From NCBI GenBank assembly GCA_040255445.1, contig JBDZUZ010000154.1, forward strand, positions 1-9,165: a stretch of DNA of 9,165 nt. Reading direction: 5' to 3'. This DNA comes from JBDZUZ01 sp040255445 (GTDB taxonomy: Bacteria > Planctomycetota > Phycisphaerae > Phycisphaerales > UBA1924). Positions 1 through 9,165 of the stretch are shown here, piece by piece. The notes beneath the pieces are model-generated. The model saw only the letters and a program-made list of their open reading frames with translations, was not told where the DNA came from and did not search any database. Made by a program: the position numbers and the translations under genes. The first letter of the stretch is position 1; each line of letters opens with the position of its first letter.

Positions 1-249
1 CAGCGAGGCGTCCCCCTCCGGGTTGGTCCGCTGCCCCGGCTGCGAGACGGATCGGGTGGCGGGGGATGAAGGGGTGGGGGTGGGGGTGGGGTCGGGCATC
101 GCTCACCGATGGTATCGGTTCCTCGGGGACCGCTTCGCGCGGCGGAAGGGGGCGGCCCTCCGCCGCGATACGCCCACCATCGCGACACCGTTCGGCACGG
201 ACCGTTCAGCCTCACTGAACCCCCGTCCACATACCGATACAGTCCAACC
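1..249. other. Intergenic region upstream of pfkA
   Basis: This stretch carries no gene I can defend. It holds a run of G-tracts (61-96) and, nearer pfkA, a short perfect hairpin (204-220: 6-bp stem GTTCAG/CTGAAC, 5-base loop). The last 50 bases are less GC-rich than the rest, as expected of a leader. Two open frames cross it. One on the plus strand (23-253) ends in a TGA overlapping the pfkA ATG. One on the minus strand starts at 99 and runs off the left edge with a Pro-Thr repeat N-terminus. Both may simply reflect high GC. I see no convincing -35/-10 pair or Shine-Dalgarno site for pfkA. Confidence 0.5.
61..96 (+). other. G-quadruplex-forming motif upstream of pfkA
   Basis: Six G-tracts follow one another. 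The core at 71-91 has four tracts of 4, 5, 5 and 4 G separated by single T residues, flanked by GGGGG at 61-65 and GGG at 94-96. Single-base loops and tracts of four or more are the pattern expected of very stable parallel quadruplexes. The G-rich strand is the pfkA coding strand, about 155 bases before its start codon, so it could form in DNA or in a long 5' leader RNA. Any regulatory effect is inference. Confidence 0.6.
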
Positions 250-1374
<1,125 letters not shown>

Positions 1375-1379
1375 TGAAC

Positions 1380-1445
1380 GTGCCACCGAGATTGCTCTGA
1401 ATCTCGGTGGCTCCCAGGCTCCCGATCACGCATTGCACACGCCGC
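1380..1445 (+). repeat. Hairpin repeat, copy 1, just after pfkA
   Basis: A perfect 12-bp stem (1382-1393 with 1400-1411) encloses the 6-base loop GCTCTG, starting 7 bases after the pfkA stop. A near-identical element sits just after carB (6358-6422). Similarity runs past the hairpin through GGCTCCCA to ATTGCACAC. The position suggests transcription termination or protection of the 3' end, but no T-tract follows, so it is not a classic intrinsic terminator. The stem is symmetric, so it could serve both converging transcripts. Confidence 0.75.
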
Positions 1446-1470
1446 ACCCGCGGTCAAATGCGCCCGCGTG

Positions 1471-1502
1471 CCACAGCCTCGTTGCCCTGAGCGAGACTGT
1501 GG
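1471..1502 (-). terminator. Hairpin past the 3' end of the minus-strand membrane gene
   Basis: CCACAG (1471-1476) pairs with CTGTGG (1497-1502). After one mismatch, CTCG (1478-1481) pairs with CGAG (1492-1495), leaving a loop of about 8-10 bases. It lies 12 bases beyond the stop codon of the minus-strand gene ending at 1515, a natural place for a transcript end. There is no T-tract on either strand, so the terminator role is inferred from position and stem only. It begins GTGCCAC like the neighbouring repeat but is otherwise different in sequence. Confidence 0.4.
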
Positions 1503-1514
1503 GCTGGACGCAGC

Positions 1515-1952
1515 TCATCCGTCCGCCGCCAGCGGCTCCGTCTGCGCCGCAACCTCCCGACACACCGGACACACCGTTTCCATCGGCAGCCGGGCTCGCC
1601 GGGGCGAAGTCAATCCCACCACCAGCAGTAACAGCCCCACCAGAAACGTCGCGGCCATCACGCCCAGCCCCAGCGGTTGAACCCGGATCGCAACCCGGCG
1701 AGCAACCATCCATCGCGCCGTCGATTCGGCCTCCAACTGTCCGGCGTCCGCCCGCAAACCCAACATGCTCGCCTCCGGCCGGGCGAGCGCGCGGTCGCGG
1801 TCCACGATCAGCGTGCCGTCCTTGATCAACTCGTCCATGATTCGGCTGGTTTCGTGCATCGAGGCACTCTCAAGCAGCAGCCCGAACGGCGCCGGAAAGA
1901 TCGTCGCAAGAATCAGCACAACCCCCACGATAATGCACACGGCCTTCGCCAT
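1515..1952 (-). CDS. Small two-helix membrane protein, paralogue A (unknown function)
   Basis: I do not recognise this 145-residue protein. It has an N-terminal hydrophobic helix (about 5-27) with FPAP at 19-22, a polar middle domain (about 28-90), and a QPLG motif (92-95) leading into a second helix (about 96-114). A short tail holds a CPVC motif (128-131). Both ends should lie on the same side of the membrane. It resembles the next gene upstream: about 22 of the first 54 residues match without gaps, and both have the second-helix QPLG motif. On the minus strand GGAGG (1964-1968) precedes a GTG at 1955 by 8 bases and the ATG at 1952 by 11. I chose the ATG because the paralogue aligns with it; the GTG adds one residue. 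It is probably co-transcribed with 2022-2429 and converges on pfkA. Confidence 0.75.
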   Translation of the reverse strand: MAKAVCIIVGVVLILATIFPAPFGLLLESASMHETSRIMDELIKDGTLIVDRDRALARPEASMLGLRADAGQLEAESTARWMVARRVAIRVQPLGLGVMAATFLVGLLLLVVGLTSPRRARLPMETVCPVCREVAAQTEPLAADG

Positions 1953-2021
1953 CACGACCTTCTCCTCCCGAGGCGACCGCCTCTCGCCCTACCTCGCCGC
2001 AGAACTCAATTCCCCGGTGGT

Positions 2022-2429
2022 TCAGCGCCCCGTGTCCCTGCCCTCGCCCGGCGCGACGGTCGCCGCCGACCGCGGTGTTCCCAGTGCCGCGATGAGAAGC
2101 ACCACCGCGATGGCGATCATCGCTCCCCTCAGTGTCCTTCCCAGCGGTTGAACTCCCGCGGTGATGCGATCCGCGGTGAGGTAGCGGAGCGCCTCCTCCG
2201 CGGACTCTTGCGAGCGATCGCGACCGGTGCTGCGGTTCCAATGAACCACGGAAGGGTCGTCAAACACACGCTCCCGGTCGACGCTGATCAACCCATCCGC
2301 GATCAATTGCTGTACAACCGAGTGGGATACGGCCGAGGTCGAGCTGTAGACCGTCAACTCGATCGGAGCAGGAAATACGGCTATGAGCAGGAGCAGGGCC
2401 CCGACCACGAAACAGGTTGCTCTCGCCAT
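2022..2429 (-). CDS. Small two-helix membrane protein, paralogue B (unknown function)
   Basis: This 135-residue protein has the same plan as its downstream neighbour: an N-terminal helix (about 5-27) with FPAP at 19-22, a polar domain containing a VDRER stretch (50-54), and QPLG (94-97) before a second helix (about 99-117). It lacks the CPxC motif of paralogue A, and its tail is short and polar. The gap to paralogue A is about 66 bases, consistent with a two-gene operon made by tandem duplication. The frame stays open upstream to 2708, but that extension is Gly/Arg-rich and overlaps the carB leader. The ATG at 2429 gives an N-terminus (MARATC) that matches the paralogue (MAKAVC). GGAG lies too far upstream to be a convincing ribosome site. 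I cannot assign a function. Confidence 0.72.
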   Translation of the reverse strand: MARATCFVVGALLLLIAVFPAPIELTVYSSTSAVSHSVVQQLIADGLISVDRERVFDDPSVVHWNRSTGRDRSQESAEEALRYLTADRITAGVQPLGRTLRGAMIAIAVVLLIAALGTPRSAATVAPGEGRDTGR

Positions 2430-2707
2430 GAAGTGAATGTACTGAGCTCCGCCCCTTCCCGGTTCCCGCCGGCCCGGCCGGCTGGCTTCTGCGCCAAGCC
2501 TCGGTGCGTCGTCGTGACGCCCTGCGGGCGTGAGCCGGCCGCTTCGCCCCAATTTCCTCCCTCGCCCCTCCTCTCGCGTGATTCCGCCGGTGCGCGCGAA
2601 TACGCTCACCGAGTTTGCGCCCCACCGGGCCCAAACCACCCCCAAACCGACCCCGCTTCCCGTCCTCCCTCCGCCGCGGCCCCCGCCCGTCCCACAAGGA
2701 ACCACCA
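2430..2707. other. Divergent intergenic region between the membrane-protein genes and carB
   Basis: These 278 bases must carry promoters for two divergent units, but no consensus -35/-10 pair stands out. A short hairpin (2517-2531, 6-bp stem ACGCCC/GGGCGT) and a GC-rich palindromic patch around 2470-2482 are visible. The last 80 bases before carB are rich in C and poor in G. Open frames on both strands cross the region and look like products of high GC rather than genes. I see no riboswitch or PyrR-type attenuator that I could defend. Confidence 0.4.
2696..2700 (+). promoter_or_regulatory. Ribosome binding site of carB
   Basis: AAGGA lies 7 bases before the ATG at 2708. It decides the carB start against the longer open frame beginning at 2615, whose extra 31 residues are Pro/Arg-rich and unlike the family. 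Confidence 0.7.
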
Positions 2708-6349
<3,642 letters not shown>

Positions 6350-6357
6350 GTGCCGGT

Positions 6358-6422
6358 GTGCCACCGAGATGGCTCTGCATCTCGGTGGCTCCCACGCCCC
6401 GCATCCTCATTGCACACCCCGC
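6358..6422 (+). repeat. Hairpin repeat, copy 2, just after carB
   Basis: A perfect 12-bp stem (6360-6371 with 6378-6389) closes the same GCTCTG loop as copy 1, starting 10 bases after the carB stop. Apart from a one-base indel and scattered changes in the flank, it matches 1380-1445 to the shared ATTGCACAC block. The closing pair of the stem is G-C here and T-A in copy 1, so pairing is kept although the sequence differs. It is probably a dispersed element used as a 3'-end hairpin. Confidence 0.75.
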
Positions 6423-6441
6423 CCGCGCAGTGCCTCCCGTA

Positions 6442-6600
6442 GCATCGGCATTCTGCCGATGTGCTGAGCGCACCTTGCGCACCGCCGCGCCGCTCGGACC
6501 GCGGCCGGTGTCGGTTGGATCGTTGTTGCCGGCTCGGCCGCCGTCCGAGCGGCGCGGCGTTGCGCAAGCAGCGCCCCCCACATCGGCAGAATGCCGATGC
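6442..6600. repeat. 159-base nested inverted repeat
   Basis: The outer arms are a perfect 22-base inverted repeat (6442-6463 and 6579-6600). Each arm is itself a small palindrome, CATCGGCA and TGCCGATG around a 3-base loop. Inside, TTGCGCA (6475-6481) pairs with TGCGCAA (6561-6567). A 25-base arm (6483-6507) pairs with 6535-6559 with a single mismatch. The unpaired centre (6508-6534) is about 27 bases. The whole could fold into one long cruciform or RNA hairpin, or into two small end hairpins. It encodes nothing recognisable, and a REP/MITE-type dispersed element is the likeliest class. Confidence 0.8.
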
Positions 6601-6612
6601 CACCGGCGGCTT

Positions 6613-7068
6613 TCACTCGACCCCGATGTCCTCGTTCCACAGATCCGGTCGTTCCGCGATGAACGCCCGCATCAACTCAACACACCGCGCATCATTCATC
6701 TGGTGGATCGTGACGCCCGCCGCGGCGAGCCAGTCTTCGCGGCCCTGGAACGTCGTGCTCTCGCCGATAACAACGCGCGGGATGCGGTAGAGCACCGCTG
6801 TGCCCGTGCACATGGCGCACGGGCTGAGGGTGGAAGCGAGGGTGAGCCGCGGCCAGTCGCGCCTGCGGCCGGCGTTGCGGATGCACACCGTCTCCGCGTG
6901 CGCCGTCGGGTCGCCGCGTTGCACACGCTGGTTGTGCCCGAGCGCCACGACCACGCCGCGGTCGTTGATGAGGGCCGAGCCGATCGGTATCCCTCCCTCC
7001 ACCCGGCTCTTGAGGGCCTGCTCGTACGCGGCGTCGAGGGCGAGGCGGTTGATGGTGGTCTGGTCCAT
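6613..7068 (-). CDS. Cytosine deaminase, yeast FCY1-like (CDA-fold)
   Basis: This 151-residue zinc enzyme most resembles yeast Fcy1 (158 residues), which converts cytosine to uracil and ammonia. The zinc site is HAE (H57, catalytic proton shuttle E59) with PCAMC (C84, C87). Other Fcy1-like features are EGGIPIG (24-30), GHN (44-46), TLSPC (80-84) and the C-terminal ERPDLWNEDIG (139-149). In Fcy1 the aspartate of the matching WFEDIG motif contacts the base; D147 is its counterpart here. Yeast has HGE where this has HAE. The ATG at 7068 is favoured by GGAG 6 bases upstream and by the family length; the frame stays open to 7155. Its head-to-head neighbour is upp, which uses uracil, supporting a salvage role. 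Guanine or tRNA adenosine deaminases share the fold, but the tail argues against them. Confidence 0.85.
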   Translation of the reverse strand: MDQTTINRLALDAAYEQALKSRVEGGIPIGSALINDRGVVVALGHNQRVQRGDPTAHAETVCIRNAGRRRDWPRLTLASTLSPCAMCTGTAVLYRIPRVVIGESTTFQGREDWLAAAGVTIHQMNDARCVELMRAFIAERPDLWNEDIGVE

Positions 7069-7074
7069 GTGGTG

Positions 7075-7078
7075 CTCC
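7075..7078 (-). promoter_or_regulatory. Ribosome binding site of the cytosine deaminase
   Basis: GGAG on the minus strand, 6 bases before the ATG at 7068, decides this start over the in-frame ATG at 7155. The 76-base gap to the upp start (7069-7144) must hold both divergent promoters; I see no clear -10 or -35 there. Confidence 0.6.
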
Positions 7079-7144
7079 GTCGGAATCCCGGTCTTGCCCG
7101 GCTGGTCTCGCTCTGTCGGCGCGGTCTCGGTAGGCTGTGCGTGG

Positions 7145-7786
7145 ATGAGCCCCACGCCGTACGAGAACGTGGTGATCTTTGATCACCCGCTGATCCAGCA
7201 CAAGCTCACGCACCTGCGCGACAAGACGGTGACGCACCGGCCCTTCCGGGCGCTGCTGTACCAGATCGCGGGGCTGATGGTCTACGAGGCGACGCGGGGG
7301 CTGCGGACGCGGGAGATCGAGGTCGAGACGCCGATGGAGGTCGCCAAGGGCCGGCGGCTGGCGGGGAAGATCACGGTGGTGCCGGTGCTCCGCGCGGGGC
7401 TCGGGATGGCCGAGGGCATCCTGGAGATGATGCCCGAAGCCCGCATCGGGCACCTTGGCATGGCCCGCGACGAGCGGACGCTCAAGCCGACCGTGTATCT
7501 CAAGAAGCTGTCCAAGGACATCGACGCGGGGCCGGTGTTCCTGGTCGATCCGATGCTCGCGACGGGCGGCTCGGCGCTCGCGGCGATCAAGCTGCTGCGC
7601 GATGCGGGGGCGAGTGATCTGCGGATGCTGTGCCTCGTGGCTGCGCCCGAGGGGATCGCGCGGCTGCAGACGGATCATCCCGATGTGCCGATCTACGCCG
7701 CGGCGGTCGACCGGAAGCTCGACGAGCACGGATTCATCCGGCCGGGGCTGGGCGATGCGGGGGATCGGATGTACGGGACGGTGTGA
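7145..7786 (+). CDS. upp: Uracil phosphoribosyltransferase
   Basis: Upp joins uracil to PRPP to give UMP and pyrophosphate in the cytosol. The 213-residue product is close to the 208 of E. coli. Family marks are HPLIQHKLTHLRD (14-26), PVLRAGLGM (80-88), the PRPP loop DPMLATGGSA (135-144) and the uracil-binding end FIRPGLGDAGDRMYGT (197-212). The ATG at 7145 gives the usual N-terminus; the frame is open further upstream but that part overlaps the deaminase gene in antisense. No strong Shine-Dalgarno site is seen. Its codons favour G endings (GCG, GGG, CGG, CTG), unlike the C endings of pfkA and carB, following the G-rich composition of this strand here. It diverges from the cytosine deaminase whose product it would use, and converges on coaD with a 43-base gap. 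Confidence 0.96.
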   Translation: MSPTPYENVVIFDHPLIQHKLTHLRDKTVTHRPFRALLYQIAGLMVYEATRGLRTREIEVETPMEVAKGRRLAGKITVVPVLRAGLGMAEGILEMMPEARIGHLGMARDERTLKPTVYLKKLSKDIDAGPVFLVDPMLATGGSALAAIKLLRDAGASDLRMLCLVAAPEGIARLQTDHPDVPIYAAAVDRKLDEHGFIRPGLGDAGDRMYGTV

Positions 7787-7814
7787 CGCCGCTGCGGACG
7801 GCCATGCACCCGCG

Positions 7815-7839
7815 TCTCAATCCGGCGCCTCAATCCGGC
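7815..7839. repeat. Short tandem duplication at the upp/coaD junction
   Basis: CTCAATCCGG occurs twice, 13 bases apart, in the 43-base convergent gap and the last codons of coaD. The second copy includes the coaD stop. It is probably replication slippage. I see no terminator hairpin with a T-tract here for either gene. Confidence 0.5.
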
Positions 7840-8387
7840 GATGGCTCGGCGACGAGCTTCTCGAGCATCGGGTGGCGCTCGGCCTTCTTCTTCTGCAGCA
7901 TCTCGATCACCAGCGGCGGGCACATCGGCGCGAGCTTGGAGAGATCATCGCCCATCGCGGCGATCTGGCGGATCAGGCTCGAACTGGTGTAGGCGAAGCT
8001 CTGCCCGGCGACGACAAACGCGGTCTCGATGCTGGCGACCTCGCGGTTGGTGACCGCCTGCTGCACTTCGTACTGCAGGTCGTTGAGGTTGCGGACGCCG
8101 CGGAGGAGGGCCGCGGCGTGGACCGAGCGGGCGAAGTCGACGGTCAGGCCGGCGAAGGAGCGCACGGTGACGGGCGCATCGTTGGGGTTGGCGCGGACCA
8201 TCTCCTCGATGAGCGTGGTGGTCATGCTCACGCGTTCATCGGGCGTGAAGAGCGGTGATTTGCCGGGGTTGCGGCCGACGGCGACGATGAGCTCGTCGAA
8301 GAGCCTGCGGCCGCGGGCGATGACATCGAGGTGCCCGAAGGTGATCGGGTCGAAGGAGCCGGGGTAGACGGCGATGTGCTTGGCCAT
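7830..8387 (-). CDS. coaD: Phosphopantetheine adenylyltransferase
   Basis: CoaD transfers AMP from ATP to 4'-phosphopantetheine, the penultimate step of coenzyme A synthesis. The nucleotidyltransferase signature is clear: YPGSFDPITFGH (8-19) with S11 and H19 of the active site, K43 matching E. coli Lys42, RGVR (96-99) and the ATP-site SSSLIRQIA (135-143). At 185 residues it is about 26 longer than E. coli CoaD, all of it a charged C-terminal tail (about 160-185). The start at 8387 fits the family exactly, although no Shine-Dalgarno site is visible. It follows the MBL-fold gene on the same strand by 23 bases, so the two are probably co-transcribed. Confidence 0.96.
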   Translation of the reverse strand: MAKHIAVYPGSFDPITFGHLDVIARGRRLFDELIVAVGRNPGKSPLFTPDERVSMTTTLIEEMVRANPNDAPVTVRSFAGLTVDFARSVHAAALLRGVRNLNDLQYEVQQAVTNREVASIETAFVVAGQSFAYTSSSLIRQIAAMGDDLSKLAPMCPPLVIEMLQKKKAERHPMLEKLVAEPSPD

Positions 8388-8410
8388 GGCGTGCGCCAGT
8401 GTACCGGGTT

Positions 8411-9097
8411 CTAAAACGGCATCTTGGTGACGTTGACGACGAGGTTGTCGCGGCCGAGGACGAGGAGGTCGGCGATTTCGAGGGCTTCCTGGAAGCTCTC
8501 GCGAGCCTGGTCGACATCGTTTGCGGGTGTGAGCACCTTGCCCTGCTCCATGTGCTCGACGGTGGGGACGGCGTCGCCGCAGATCAGCGTCGTGAAGCGT
8601 TGCCCCTCGATGAGCAGTCCGCAGAGGCCGGGCGTGACGCCGGGCATGGGGAAGAGGTCGATGCGGTCGGCGATGGTGTCATCCGCGGCCTCGCAGCGGG
8701 CGAGGATCGCGACTTCCTGCTCGAGCGTGGCCTTGAGGTCCTCATCTGGCTCGTGGTGGGTGGCGAGTTCCTTGAGGCGGGTGGCGAGACCGGCGCCGAG
8801 CGATTCGCGCTCGCGCTCGGAGATGAGCCAGCGCGCGGAGTCGAAGGCGGTGATGCCGCGGCGGGCCTCGGGGTTGAAACTGGTCAGGAAGACATCGGTG
8901 ATGTCGGAGGGCTTGAGGTTCGCCCGCTCGATGAGGCGGGGGAGCAGCACCTTCTCTGGGAGGCCGGGGTCGACGAGGATGCGGCGCTTGCCGGAGGTGA
9001 TGAGTGTGGTGGTCGCGTGCCCGGGGCGCATCTGGCCGCGTTCGTTGCGGAGGGGGTGAGCGGCGAGGGCGCCGATGGAGATGACGCGGAGGTCCAT
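8411..9097 (-). CDS. Metallo-beta-lactamase-fold protein lacking the metal site
   Basis: This 228-residue protein follows the MBL-fold order, but its catalytic motifs are changed. The strand TTTLITSGKRRILVDPG (29-45) is typical of the fold. The expected THxHxDH becomes TSFNPEA (72-78), replacing all three histidines and changing Asp to Glu. PGHTPG becomes PGVTPG (152-157). The Asp of GDA is kept (D175), and the final His region reads GRDN (215-218). A helical insert with many charged residues (about 91-140) sits between the first two motifs. It is therefore probably a non-enzymatic relative, or it binds metal differently; H14, H27, H113, H114 and H182 are other histidines. No Shine-Dalgarno site precedes the ATG at 9097, whose leader is C/T-rich. 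It lies 23 bases before coaD on the same strand. The role is unknown, and the fold call rests on motif order only. Confidence 0.75.
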   Translation of the reverse strand: MDLRVISIGALAAHPLRNERGQMRPGHATTTLITSGKRRILVDPGLPEKVLLPRLIERANLKPSDITDVFLTSFNPEARRGITAFDSARWLISERERESLGAGLATRLKELATHHEPDEDLKATLEQEVAILARCEAADDTIADRIDLFPMPGVTPGLCGLLIEGQRFTTLICGDAVPTVEHMEQGKVLTPANDVDQARESFQEALEIADLLVLGRDNLVVNVTKMPF

Positions 9098-9128
9098 GGG
9101 AGGGGAGGGTAGAGGGGGTAGGGGTGGG
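9098..9128 (+). other. G-quadruplex-forming tract upstream of the MBL-fold gene
   Basis: Six G-tracts of 3-5 bases are separated by loops of 1-4 bases, directly abutting the start codon of the minus-strand gene. On the gene's own strand this is C-rich, so any quadruplex would form on the template strand and not in the mRNA leader. The tract occupies the place where a Shine-Dalgarno site would be expected. Confidence 0.5.
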
Positions 9129-9131
9129 AGA

Positions 9132-9165
9132 GGGACGAAGGGACAGAGGGACAGAGGGACAGAGG
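9132..9165 (+). repeat. 8-base tandem repeat at the right edge
   Basis: Three exact copies of GGGACAGA (9140-9147, 9148-9155, 9156-9163) follow one degenerate unit (9132-9139). The array continues to the window edge, so its length is unknown. It is a simple-sequence array in the upstream region of the MBL-fold gene. Confidence 0.8.

Larger units (their letters stand above)
6350..6612. other. Convergent intergenic region with two repeat elements
   Basis: This gap lies between the carB stop and the stop of the minus-strand deaminase. It is filled by the second copy of the post-gene hairpin repeat (6358-6422) and a 159-base near-palindrome (6442-6600). Open frames crossing it on both strands are explained by the symmetric GC-rich repeat and resemble no protein I know. 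No T-rich terminator tail is seen. Confidence 0.7.

Noticed and set aside
1..99. Minus-strand partial gene starting at 99 with a Pro-Thr repeat N-terminus and running off the left edge
   Set aside because: Codon endings are GC-rich and a weak GGTGA precedes it, but only 33 codons are visible, the repeat is dictated by the G-tracts, and no family can be recognised. It cannot be supported from this window alone.
2615..2707. N-terminal extension of CarB from an upstream ATG
   Set aside because: The 31 added residues are Pro/Arg-rich, the AAGGA site sits in front of 2708, and family proteins begin at the MPKRTD-like N-terminus.
6350..7144. Replication origin at the skew change
   Set aside because: No DnaA-box cluster, AT-rich unwinding region or dnaA/dnaN gene is present. 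The skew change alone does not support an origin.
6358..7182. Plus-strand open frame of 274 codons across the carB-deaminase gap
   Set aside because: It crosses two hairpin repeats and then runs antisense to the well-supported cytosine deaminase. The product resembles nothing known.

Overview
The window is GC-rich DNA packed with housekeeping genes. I see seven genes, with no phage, transposase, CRISPR or RNA gene. Codons mostly end in G or C, Shine-Dalgarno sites are patchy, and the phosphofructokinase is a group III type. Long hairpin repeats lie between genes. Together these suggest a Planctomycetota bacterium, perhaps Phycisphaerae-like, but that assignment is an inference and not proven by any single marker.

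Layout, left to right. Positions 1-249 are a leader region with a strong G-quadruplex motif. A 6-phosphofructokinase gene (250-1374, +) follows and ends in a hairpin repeat. Two small minus-strand genes (1515-1952 and 2022-2429) encode paralogous two-helix membrane proteins of unknown function. A divergent gap of 278 bases leads to a full-length carB (2708-6349, +), the large subunit of carbamoyl-phosphate synthetase. The 263-base gap after carB holds a second copy of the hairpin repeat and a 159-base inverted repeat. Next come a yeast FCY1-like cytosine deaminase (6613-7068, -) and, diverging from it, upp (7145-7786, +). The right end is a minus-strand pair: a metallo-beta-lactamase-fold protein that has lost its metal ligands (8411-9097), then coaD (7830-8387). 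The right edge is a purine-rich tract with an 8-base tandem repeat. No gene-free stretch exceeds 300 bases.

Three genes concern pyrimidines. CarB makes carbamoyl phosphate for de novo UMP and arginine synthesis. The deaminase and Upp form a two-step salvage route, cytosine to uracil to UMP. CoaD serves coenzyme A synthesis and PfkA serves glycolysis.

The points most worth a second look are: the metal-free MBL-fold protein beside coaD; the paired hairpin repeats after pfkA and carB, which differ by a compensatory base-pair change; the 159-base nested palindrome; a reversal of strand composition near 6600-7000; the FCY1-like deaminase paired with upp; and the tandem membrane-protein paralogues. 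I found no clear sign of a wholly new multi-gene system such as a defence island.
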